From JALSRD01 sp964476595 (GTDB taxonomy: Bacteria; Desulfobacterota; Desulfobacteria; Desulfobacterales; JALSRD01): a stretch of DNA of 64,000 bases. The notes below the pieces were generated by a model, which was given only the letters and a program-made list of their open reading frames with translations, was not told the DNA's origin and searched no databases. Location of the stretch: NCBI GenBank assembly GCA_964476595.1, contig CAYZCL010000064.1:8848-72847 (forward strand), read 5' to 3'. Within the stretch, counting starts at the first letter, position 1, and every line of letters begins with the position of its first letter. This document shows, one piece after another, positions 8,437-16,216 of the stretch. A program made the translations under genes and the position numbers.

Positions 8437-9411
8437 TCAGGCACTTGAGGCGGCGGGCGCCTCGGCCTCCGCCGGTTTGAGCCAGAACCCCATCACGCCG
8501 TTGGGCAGCAGCAGCACCAGGATCACCACCAGCGCGCCCATCACCATGGCACGGTAGGTTCCCAGGGGCGCCAGCAGTTCATTGGCGATCACGGTAATGA
8601 AGGCGCCCAGGATGGTTCCGGGAAACTGGCCGATGCCGCCCACCACCACCATGACCATCAGGGTGCAGAACAGATCCAGCTCCAGCATGCGTGTGGAAAT
8701 CATGCCGATGTAGTGCCCGTAAAAGGCGCCGATGATGCCCGTCAGAAAGGACGTCAGGGCAAACACCATCAGCTTGTACTTGAAGGCGCTGACCCCCAGG
8801 CTCATGGCAAAGTCCTCGGAGTCCTTGAGCGCCAGGAAGGCCGTGCCCCAGTGGGACTTGATGACCACCAGGATGACCGCCGTGCAGGCCACGGCCAGCA
8901 CCAGCGCCAGGTAGAAGGTGGGCACCAGGTTGGCCGAACTGAAGGAGTAGCCGAAGATGCGGATGGGCGGGATGGTCAGGATGCCCACGGACCCTCCCGA
9001 CCCCAGCGCCATACCGATCTTGCCGCGCAGCAGCGGCATGAGGGTCATGTGCACCCCGAAGGTCACCAGCGCCACGTAGGGTCCTGCCAGCTTCAGGCAG
9101 GGCAGACCCACCAGCACACCGATCAGGGCCGTGAAGAGGCCGGCCAGCACCATGGCCAGCACCGCCGGCACCCCCAGGTCCACCGAGAAGATGGCCGAGG
9201 AGTACGCGCCGATGGCGAAAAAGGCCACCTGCCCGAAGGAAAAGATGCCCGCGAACCCCATGATGAGGTCCCAGCAGGAGGCCACCACGGCCCAGATGAG
9301 GCACATGATCAGGATGTGCATTATGAAACGGATATCTCCCACGAACAGAGGCGCCACGGCCACCAGGCCGAAGGTGACGCCCATTACCGTCGCCATGCGT
9401 TTGAAACTCAT
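8437..9411 (-). CDS. livM: Branched-chain amino acid-type ABC transporter permease (LivM-like)
   Basis: A 324-residue integral membrane protein with about nine hydrophobic segments and the BPD_transp_2 signatures, including SCWDLIMGFAGIFSFGQVAFFAIGAY split across the second and third helices and the late GGIGQFPGTILGAF loop that contacts the ATPase. It pairs with the LivH-like permease encoded 6 bp upstream. The protein is complete, ending in an Ala/Glu-rich cytoplasmic tail. The gap to the binding-protein gene downstream is about 90 bp and carries that gene's AGGAGG. Confidence 0.9.
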   Translation of the reverse strand: MSFKRMATVMGVTFGLVAVAPLFVGDIRFIMHILIMCLIWAVVASCWDLIMGFAGIFSFGQVAFFAIGAYSSAIFSVDLGVPAVLAMVLAGLFTALIGVLVGLPCLKLAGPYVALVTFGVHMTLMPLLRGKIGMALGSGGSVGILTIPPIRIFGYSFSSANLVPTFYLALVLAVACTAVILVVIKSHWGTAFLALKDSEDFAMSLGVSAFKYKLMVFALTSFLTGIIGAFYGHYIGMISTRMLELDLFCTLMVMVVVGGIGQFPGTILGAFITVIANELLAPLGTYRAMVMGALVVILVLLLPNGVMGFWLKPAEAEAPAASSA

Positions 9412-9417
9412 GCTTTC

Positions 9418-10317
9418 TCAGCTCTTTCCCATCAGCCCCTGGGGACGCACCACCAGGGTGGTTAACAGCAAAATGAACAGAGCGATCATACCGTAGCTCA
9501 TGCCGAATCCCCATCCCACGAAGGCCTCCATCATGCCGATGATAAAGGCCGCGTACAGGCCCCCACGGATAGAGCCCATGCCGCCGAAAGCCGTGATCAC
9601 CCAGGACTTGACCATGATGGCGCCGCCGGACATGGGAGAGATAAAGTACTTCTGGCTCAGCAGGATGCCGCCGAAGCCCACCATGACGGTGGAGATGGCG
9701 AAGGTGGCGGCGAAGATGCGTTCCTTGGGGATGCCCACGATGCGGGCCCCCTCGGGATTCTGGGCCACGGCCTTGACGGCCATGCCGATGCGCGTGTTGT
9801 TGAGCAGCCAGCCGAACAGCAGGATGCCGCCGATGGACAGGAAGAAGATGGTGATGTCCAGGTAGGTGAACACCAGCTGCCCGACCTCCAGGGTCCCCTC
9901 CAGGATCGGCGGCAGGGATTTCACGCGGCCGCCGAAAACCACCACGTAAAGGTTGTCCATGAACAGCGCCAGTCCCAGGGTCATCATCATGACCTTGTTC
10001 TCCCAGTCCTCGTACTTGCGCAGCGGCGCCACCAGAACCTTTTCCAGCAGGTAGCCCACCACGAACAGCACGGGCACCACGGCCAGGAAGATGGAAAAGT
10101 ACCCCCCGGCCAGCCCCACCATGCCGATCAGGATCCAGGCGCAGTAGCCGCCCAGGTTGAAGAACGACCCGTAGGCGAAGTTGAAGGCCTTGGTCACGCC
10201 GTAGATCAGGGTCAGCCCCACGGCCATGAGGGCATAGACCGATCCGTTGGTCAGGCCGCTGATGATGACGTCGACGATTTCGTACAGCAGCAACACGGTG
10301 TCTTGACTGAAATGCAT
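9418..10317 (-). CDS. livH: Branched-chain amino acid-type ABC transporter permease (LivH-like)
   Basis: A 299-residue membrane permease with the typical LivH opening (IISGLTNGSVYALMAVGLTL), the coupling-loop sequence AFGGMGSIRGGLYAA and a conserved end (LLTTLVVRPQGLMGKS). It should form a heterodimer with the LivM-like protein. The gene starts 18 bp after livF and is part of the contiguous unit livG-F-H-M-K. The C-terminal VRPQGLMG is characteristic of this subfamily and supports completeness. Confidence 0.92.
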   Translation of the reverse strand: MHFSQDTVLLLYEIVDVIISGLTNGSVYALMAVGLTLIYGVTKAFNFAYGSFFNLGGYCAWILIGMVGLAGGYFSIFLAVVPVLFVVGYLLEKVLVAPLRKYEDWENKVMMMTLGLALFMDNLYVVVFGGRVKSLPPILEGTLEVGQLVFTYLDITIFFLSIGGILLFGWLLNNTRIGMAVKAVAQNPEGARIVGIPKERIFAATFAISTVMVGFGGILLSQKYFISPMSGGAIMVKSWVITAFGGMGSIRGGLYAAFIIGMMEAFVGWGFGMSYGMIALFILLLTTLVVRPQGLMGKS

Positions 10318-10335
10318 GGTCGTCCCGCCCTTGTG

Positions 10336-11040
10336 TTACATTCCCAGAAAAATTTCCTTGAGCGCCTCGTTGTTCAGGGCCTCGCTGCTGTCGCCCTCGA
10401 AGGAGATGCGTCCTTCCTCGATGACGTAGATGCGGTCGGCCAGGTCCGCGATGCGCGGAATATTCTGCTCCACCAGCAGCACGGTCTTGCCCTGGCGGTT
10501 GATCTCCTTGATGATGTTGAATATCTCGATGCGCAGGCTGGGCTGCAGCCCCAGCGACGGTTCGTCGATGCACAGCAGGTCGGCATTGGACATCAGGCCG
10601 CGGGCCACGGCCAGCATGCGGGCCTCGCCGCCGCTCATGGTGGCGGCCATCTGGCCGCGGCGTTCCTTGAGCCGCGGGAAGAGGGTGAACACCCGCTCCA
10701 GGTTCTTCTTCTCGTGAGGGCGTGCGTTCTTGGAAAAAGCCCCCAGCTTGAGATTTTCGAGCACTGTCATCTGGGGAAAGAGTTCGCGGTTCTCGGCGAT
10801 GTAAATGATGCCCCGGTTGACGATCTTTTCCGCCGGCAGGCCGTTGATGTTCCGGCCGTTGTGCTCGATGCGGCCCTCCACGCGTTCGGCCAGGCCGCAG
10901 ATGGACTTGAGCAGGGTGCTTTTGCCGTGGCCGTTGGGGCCCAGGATGACCACCACCTCCCGTGTCTTGATGTGGATAGACACTTTCTTGAGGACGTGAA
11001 ACTGGCCGTAGAAGGCGTCGATGTCAATGACTTTCAGCAC
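10336..11040 (-). CDS. livF: Branched-chain amino acid-type ABC transporter ATP-binding protein (LivF-like)
   Basis: A 234-residue ATPase with Walker A GPNGHGKST, the ABC signature MSGGEARM, Walker B LLCIDEPSLGL and the switch histidine region replaced by LLVEQN, as is normal in LivF (Gln where other ABC ATPases have His). The start is GTG at 11040, inside the 3' end of livG (17-bp overlap) and preceded by GGGAG. It forms the nucleotide-binding pair with the LivG-like protein. Confidence 0.92.
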   Translation of the reverse strand: MLKVIDIDAFYGQFHVLKKVSIHIKTREVVVILGPNGHGKSTLLKSICGLAERVEGRIEHNGRNINGLPAEKIVNRGIIYIAENRELFPQMTVLENLKLGAFSKNARPHEKKNLERVFTLFPRLKERRGQMAATMSGGEARMLAVARGLMSNADLLCIDEPSLGLQPSLRIEIFNIIKEINRQGKTVLLVEQNIPRIADLADRIYVIEEGRISFEGDSSEALNNEALKEIFLGM

Positions 11041-11743
11041 TTTGTTCTCCCAGGTATATTTCGCAGACCCGCGGATCGCTGGTCACCACCTCGGGATCGC
11101 CGAAGGCGATCTCGGTGCCGGTTTCGATGATCAGCAGTTTCTCGGTCAGCTCGGTGAGCACGCGCATGAAGTGCTCGATGATGATGATGGTGATGCCCCG
11201 GTCGCGGTTGATGGCGACGATGAGGTCCATCAGCTGACGGATCTCGGTGGCGTTGGAGCCGGCCATGGGTTCGTCGAGCATCAGCAGCTTGGGCCGCGTG
11301 GCCAGGGCGGCGGCGATCATCAGTTTCTTCTTCCCCAGCAGGTTGAGTTGGGCGGTGGGCTGGCTCAGCTGGTTTTCAAGCCCCACGAAGGAGATCACCT
11401 CGCGCACGTAGTCCGGGTCGTAGCGGCCGGGGTCCCCGAAACGGTTGCCCACGGCCACGTTCTCGGCCACGCTCAGGCTGGGAAAGGTGTGCGGCACCTG
11501 GAAAGTCCGGGCGATGCCGAGTTGCGAGATGCGGTGGGGCGGCAGGCCGCTGATGTCGCGGCCGTCGAAGACGATTTTCCCCTCGTAGGGGTAGAAGCCG
11601 GTGATCAGGTTGTAGACCGTGGACTTGCCGGCGCCGTTGGGGCCGGCGATACCGAAAATCTGTCCGTCTTCGACCGTGAAACTCAGGTTGTTGACGGCCA
11701 CCAGTTCGCCGAATTTCTTGGTGACGTTCGACAGGGTCAGCAT
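11024..11743 (-). CDS. livG: Branched-chain amino acid-type ABC transporter ATP-binding protein (LivG-like), atypical signature motif
   Basis: A 239-residue ATPase. Walker A GPNGAGKST, Walker B LLMLDEPMAG and the switch IIIIEH are intact. The ABC signature loop is unusual: where LSGGQ or LSYGQQ is expected the sequence reads LNLLGKKKL. That loop normally contacts ATP across the dimer, so the site formed with LivF may be asymmetric. The gene is 3 bp past the stop of the kinase-like gene and overlaps livF, showing that transport and catabolic genes are on one transcript. Confidence 0.9.
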   Translation of the reverse strand: MLTLSNVTKKFGELVAVNNLSFTVEDGQIFGIAGPNGAGKSTVYNLITGFYPYEGKIVFDGRDISGLPPHRISQLGIARTFQVPHTFPSLSVAENVAVGNRFGDPGRYDPDYVREVISFVGLENQLSQPTAQLNLLGKKKLMIAAALATRPKLLMLDEPMAGSNATEIRQLMDLIVAINRDRGITIIIIEHFMRVLTELTEKLLIIETGTEIAFGDPEVVTSDPRVCEIYLGEQSAESH

Positions 11744-11746
11744 GCT

Positions 11747-12850
11747 TTACAATCCCCCTTGCCGCTGTTGAAGGGCAGCGGCCGCGGTTTGCGCCACCTC
11801 CGCCCGGTGCGTGTCGATCCACACCATGAGGCGCACGCTGTGGCGCAGGTACCGCAGGTACTCGCCCTCATCCGGGTCAGCAGCGGCGGCAAAATAGCGC
11901 ACGCACCATTGCAGCAGGTACGCATCGGCCGCTACCAGTAACGTGGGCAGCAGGGCGCACTCCCTCTCGCCGATGGCCTTGAGCCCACGGTTTTCAAGCA
12001 GGCAGCGCTGATAGCTCCCCAGAAAAAGTGCCATCTTGTCCAGCCGCATCTCACCGTCCCGCTCACCGTTCCAGCGGCTGCAGAAGTAGACCAGGGCCAG
12101 GCCGACATCGAACAGGCGCAGATCTATCTTGGCCCAGTCGAAGTCGAAAAGGCCTGTGGCCGTATCCCCCTCCCACTTCAGGTTACCCGGATGATAGTCG
12201 CAGTGAATGGGAATGACGGGCACATCCGAAGCCCCGGCCGGTGTCAGTTCGGTTCGATCCAGGACCGGCAGGATGGCGTCCATGTGCCGGCGAAAGTATC
12301 TGAACACCTCTCTGTCGTCCGGCCAGCGAGACTGCCGCTGCAGCATCCCGGGCAATCGGGGCCACAGCTCCAGGATGGGCGCTTCGCGGCGCCGAAACCC
12401 GCCGGGATCGAAGTCGCGCACGGCGTTGTGAAAGGCGGCCAGCAGGCTCGCGGCGCTTTCAAACTCGGCATCGGTAAGGTCCGGCCGGTCCCAGGAATAG
12501 CGATCCTCGCCGGCCAGAAACTCGTAGACCGCGAAGAATCTCCCGCCGTCGGCCGGGCGGACCACGGTCTCGCCCTGCCGGCTCCGGATCACGGCGGCCA
12601 CCTGGTGCAGCCCGTTTTCGATGGCGTGGCCGATCAGCCGGTGCTCGAAGCGGATTTCGCCGATGTCGATGCCGGACTTGTAGCGGCGCACGAAGATCTC
12701 GTCGACGGCGCCGTTCTTTTCCACCCGCACGCCGAAACTGCGGTTGGTAAACCCGCCGAAGATCTCGCGAACGCCGGTCACCCGTCCGATGTCGTAGAAG
12801 TTTTCCACGACGGCGGTCACCTGTTCATATATGGCGGCATCGGGATTCAT
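11747..12850 (-). CDS. Aminoglycoside phosphotransferase (APH/choline kinase fold) family protein
   Basis: A 367-residue protein with the APH fold. The catalytic loop is HCDYHPGNLKW, with D218 as base and N223 as metal ligand. It is followed by the DFDWAK motif (236-241), the equivalent of DFG. The N-lobe glycine loop (FGGFTNRSFGV) and a probable ATP-binding arginine/lysine strand are present. Family members phosphorylate small alcohols or amines (choline, homoserine, methylthioribose, aminoglycosides). The ATG overlaps the stop of the MttB-like gene (ATGA) and livG follows after 3 bp, so it belongs to the catabolic operon; a role in phosphorylating the imported substrate or an intermediate is inferred, not shown. 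Confidence 0.82.
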   Translation of the reverse strand: MNPDAAIYEQVTAVVENFYDIGRVTGVREIFGGFTNRSFGVRVEKNGAVDEIFVRRYKSGIDIGEIRFEHRLIGHAIENGLHQVAAVIRSRQGETVVRPADGGRFFAVYEFLAGEDRYSWDRPDLTDAEFESAASLLAAFHNAVRDFDPGGFRRREAPILELWPRLPGMLQRQSRWPDDREVFRYFRRHMDAILPVLDRTELTPAGASDVPVIPIHCDYHPGNLKWEGDTATGLFDFDWAKIDLRLFDVGLALVYFCSRWNGERDGEMRLDKMALFLGSYQRCLLENRGLKAIGERECALLPTLLVAADAYLLQWCVRYFAAAADPDEGEYLRYLRHSVRLMVWIDTHRAEVAQTAAAALQQRQGGL

Positions 12851-14130
12851 ACGTCCGGGTTTTCCCTGCGGGCGGTTTCGGCCCAGGCATCGAAAGCCGC
12901 CAGGTTGGCGGTGGTGTGGTAGTCCACGTGGTAGTCGCCACTGCCGACACGGCAGATGACGTCGAAAGCCTGATCATCTTCGGGCAGGTGCAGGGGCAGC
13001 AGGGGCTGTTCCCCGCCCCGGGCCTCCCGCTCGCGCAGGTAGTCGCGCTGAGCCGCGCAGTCGGCGATAAAGGCCGCCTCGCTGAAGAAATTCAGGTTGT
13101 CCAGCACACCGAAACAGTGGCGCGCGTTGTGGACGCCGTACTCGCACAGGATGCGCCGGCCGCGGATGCCGTCGGCCAGGGCGGTCTCGTCCACCGTCTT
13201 GTGCTGGGTGCTGCCGCCGGACTGCACCGTGGGTAGTCCCGTGACCCACAGGTTCAGCCGTGCCACGGCCACATTGAGCAGGTTCATGGCGTCGTGGGAG
13301 TACATCAGATCCCCGTCGGGAGCCGTGGTGCAGGGCATGCCGCCGAACATGCACAGCATGCCGGGGTTGAGGGTCTGCGCCACGGCCAGCATGAACAGCA
13401 CCTCGGCGTGGGTAATGAGGATACAGCCTTCGGGGGTCTGGGGCGCCGTGCGCCCGGCCAGCGGCATGGTGGTCAGGCGCAGGTGGTTGCCGGCCCGGGC
13501 GCTTCTCATGAGCGCGTCCATCATGTCATCCATGCAGCTCAGCGGCGACTTGACGCCGCAGATGGAGTCGTGCCAGTCGTCGCGGCCGGCAAACCACTTC
13601 ACGGCGGTCTCATCGTCCATGTAGGCGCTGCAGGTCACTTTGATGCAGTCGTCCAGGCGGTCCATGATTTGGTTGCAGCGCAAGGGGTCCCCCTTGTGCA
13701 CCTTGACCGGCTGGCTGAGAAAGCGCACCACGTCCAGGTTGTCGCCGACCACCCCGATGATATGCTCCAGCTCCTCGTAGCTGGCCGGCAGGGGAAAGGG
13801 GTCGTCCTCCCGGTAGAGAAACGGCGGGATGCCGCCGATGCCCAGGGTGTTGAGGCCCTCGTCGCCCGGATAGGTCTTGGCGGCGCTGTCGATGCACTGG
13901 TCGATAAGCTCGGGCAATACGTAGAGGCGCCCCTGGGACGGATCGTAGCCGGCCAGGCCGGTGCCCTCCAGCAGATCGATCACTTCCCGGTTGGCCGTCT
14001 CGATGCCGACTTCCGCCAGCACGGCCTTGGTGGTCTCATGGATGCGCCGGTAGGCCGCCAGCTCGGCCTCTAGTACCGATCGATGCTCGGCCGCCGCGTT
14101 TTCAATTTCCCGTTGGATGTCGATTTTCAC
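12847..14130 (-). CDS. MttB-family (trimethylamine methyltransferase-like) protein, non-pyrrolysine type
   Basis: A 427-residue protein when read from the GTG at 14130, which has a well-placed GGTGGAG. A longer GTG start at 14193 would add 21 residues. It belongs to the MttB family: N-terminal helices (RIHETTKAVLAEVGIE), then a TIM-barrel with VGDNLDVVRFLSQPVKV and the Gly-rich LWVTGLPTVQSGGSTQ. Trimethylamine methyltransferases use an in-frame amber codon for pyrrolysine; this frame has none, like the glycine-betaine and other quaternary-amine methyltransferases of the family. The expected job is transfer of a methyl group from a quaternary amine to a corrinoid protein. No corrinoid-protein gene is in the window. 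Confidence 0.85.
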   Translation of the reverse strand: MKIDIQREIENAAAEHRSVLEAELAAYRRIHETTKAVLAEVGIETANREVIDLLEGTGLAGYDPSQGRLYVLPELIDQCIDSAAKTYPGDEGLNTLGIGGIPPFLYREDDPFPLPASYEELEHIIGVVGDNLDVVRFLSQPVKVHKGDPLRCNQIMDRLDDCIKVTCSAYMDDETAVKWFAGRDDWHDSICGVKSPLSCMDDMMDALMRSARAGNHLRLTTMPLAGRTAPQTPEGCILITHAEVLFMLAVAQTLNPGMLCMFGGMPCTTAPDGDLMYSHDAMNLLNVAVARLNLWVTGLPTVQSGGSTQHKTVDETALADGIRGRRILCEYGVHNARHCFGVLDNLNFFSEAAFIADCAAQRDYLREREARGGEQPLLPLHLPEDDQAFDVICRVGSGDYHVDYHTTANLAAFDAWAETARRENPDV

Positions 14131-14197
14131 GTTGCCGGTCTCCACCTCACAATAATGGTTCACTTCCACCGGAAATCGACGCGCCAAACACACGCCG

Positions 14198-16204
14198 TCA
14201 AGCCAGGGCCTCGTCGATGATCTCGACGATGTCCTTGACTTCCACCGCGCCGTCCCGCGCCAGGATGCCGTCGCGCAGCATGGTGGCGCAGAACGGGCAG
14301 GCCGCCGCCACCGTCTTGGCCCCGCTGGCCAGCACCTCGTCGGCGCGCACGAAGTTGATGCGCTCTCCCAGTGTCTCCTCCATGAACATGCGCCCCCCGC
14401 CGGCGCCGCAGCAGAACCCCTTGTCGCGACGGCGCGGAAGTTCCACGAGCGGGCGGCCTGCGTTCATGGACACCACCAGGTCCCGCGGCGCGTCGTAGAT
14501 CCCGTTCCAGCGTCCCAGGTAGCACGAGTCGTGAAAGGTCACCGACCCCAGGGAGCGGCCCGCGGGCACCAGTCGGCCCTGCTTGTGAAGGTCGAAGAGA
14601 AATTCGCTGTGGTGCACCACCTCGAAGCGGCCGCCGAACTGCGGGTATTCGTTTTTGATTACGTTGTAACAGTGCGGGCAGCCGGTCAGGATCTTTTTCG
14701 GCTTGTACTGGTTGAGCACCTCGACATTCTGCTGGATCAGCATCTGCGCCAGGTACTCGTTGCCCGACCGGCGGGCCAGGTCCCCGTTGCAGCTCTCCTC
14801 GGGGCCCAGGATGGCGAAATTCACGCCGGCCCTGTGCAGCACCCGCGCCATGGCCTGGGCGATCTTCTTGCCGCGGTCGTCGAAGGACCCCGCGCAGCCC
14901 ACGAAGTAGAGCACCTCGGCGTCGGGCCTGTCGCTCATCAGCGGCACGTCCAGCCCCTTGGCCCAGTCCGCACGGGTGTCGTTGGCAAAGCCCCAGGGAT
15001 TGGACTGGTTTTCCAGGTTGGTAAAAGTCTCCTGCATCTCCGGCGGGAAACTGGCCTCCATCAGCACCTGGTACTTGCGCGCCTCGATGACCAGGTCCAG
15101 GTGCGCGATGTTCACCGGGCAGATATCCTCGCACGCCCGGCAGGTGGTGCACGACCACAGCACGTCGGGTGTCACCGGGGCGCCCTCACGCACCACGGGC
15201 AGGACGTCCTCGTACTTTTGCGCCAGGATCTTTTCGGCCTGGCCCAGCAGGTCCACCTTGAAGTCGTGCACCAGCGCCTTGGGCGAAAGGGGCTTGCCCG
15301 TGTTGGCCGCCGGGCACTGCTCCTCGCAGCGGCCGCACTCGGTGCAGGCGTAAAGGTCGAGCACGTTCTTCCAGTTGAGCTCGGACACCTTGCCGAGGCC
15401 GAAGGTCTCGGCCTCCTCGTCCTCGATGTCGGTGACCGCGATGGCCTTTTCCCGCTCCAGGGGCTTTAAAAAGACGTTGGGCGCCGCTGCCAGCAGGTGC
15501 AGGTGCTTGGAGCCCGGGATGTAGACCAGGAAGCCCAGGATGGTCAGGATGTGGATCCAGTAACAGATCTCGAAGCCCGCGATCACCTGCTGCGGCGCCA
15601 GGCGGTCCAGGCCGAAAAACGCCACCAGGCGCCCCGAGACCGGGAACACCCCGCGGTAGTCGAAACCGGCGTAGGACACCGGCAGCAGGGTCTCGAAGGC
15701 GTTGATCAGCAGGAAGGTGACGATGATCACCGAGGTGAACAGCAGGATCAGGTTGGCGTCGCGGCCCATGGTGAGATAGCGCGGCCGCACCAGCAGGCGC
15801 CGGTACAAGGCGTAGAGCAGCCCGGGCAGCACCAGCAGCGCCAGGATGTCGGCCACGAAAAGATACGCCCGGTACAGCCCCGGCACCGCGGCGCCGATCT
15901 CCAGGTGCGGAAAGACCCCGCGGATCATCAGCTCCAGCGAGTGCGGCTGCACGGCCAGGAAGCCCACGAAAACCAGCATGTGGGCCATGCCGATGACGGG
16001 CTTGCGCCGTACGTTGCGCTGGCCCAGCACATCGGTGAAAAGCGCCTTGATGCGCTCGCCCAGCCGGTCCAGCTGAAAGTCCAGTTTACCCGTCACGGCC
16101 TTCATCAGGCGCACCAGGTGGCGCACCCGTACGAAAAAGTACCCGAAGGCCCCCAGCAGCAGCGCCGCCATGACGATGGATTTGATGGTGAGATAGCTGT
16201 CCAT
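14198..16204 (-). CDS. Membrane-bound HdrD-like Fe-S oxidoreductase (ETF:menaquinone oxidoreductase/DgcB type)
   Basis: A 668-residue fusion. Residues 1-240 hold about five to six transmembrane helices of NarI/HdrE type, with His residues placed for b-type haem. Two 4Fe-4S motifs follow (C287, C290, C293, C297 and C352, C355, C358, C362), then two CCG-type domains (C472, C509, C512; C561, C598, C599, C636, C639). Such proteins pass electrons from flavoproteins to the quinone pool; DgcB, beside dimethylglycine-degrading enzymes, is a known case. It lies 12 bp downstream of an FAD-GcvT dehydrogenase gene and is the likely electron outlet for both dehydrogenases. No etfAB is present in the window. 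Confidence 0.88.
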   Translation of the reverse strand: MDSYLTIKSIVMAALLLGAFGYFFVRVRHLVRLMKAVTGKLDFQLDRLGERIKALFTDVLGQRNVRRKPVIGMAHMLVFVGFLAVQPHSLELMIRGVFPHLEIGAAVPGLYRAYLFVADILALLVLPGLLYALYRRLLVRPRYLTMGRDANLILLFTSVIIVTFLLINAFETLLPVSYAGFDYRGVFPVSGRLVAFFGLDRLAPQQVIAGFEICYWIHILTILGFLVYIPGSKHLHLLAAAPNVFLKPLEREKAIAVTDIEDEEAETFGLGKVSELNWKNVLDLYACTECGRCEEQCPAANTGKPLSPKALVHDFKVDLLGQAEKILAQKYEDVLPVVREGAPVTPDVLWSCTTCRACEDICPVNIAHLDLVIEARKYQVLMEASFPPEMQETFTNLENQSNPWGFANDTRADWAKGLDVPLMSDRPDAEVLYFVGCAGSFDDRGKKIAQAMARVLHRAGVNFAILGPEESCNGDLARRSGNEYLAQMLIQQNVEVLNQYKPKKILTGCPHCYNVIKNEYPQFGGRFEVVHHSEFLFDLHKQGRLVPAGRSLGSVTFHDSCYLGRWNGIYDAPRDLVVSMNAGRPLVELPRRRDKGFCCGAGGGRMFMEETLGERINFVRADEVLASGAKTVAAACPFCATMLRDGILARDGAVEVKDIVEIIDEALA

Positions 16205-16216
16205 TTCAGTCCTTTT

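Noticed and set aside
12847..14193. Pyrrolysine readthrough in the MttB-like gene
   Set aside because: The frame has no internal TAG and ends in TGA overlapping the next start, so no amber suppression is needed.
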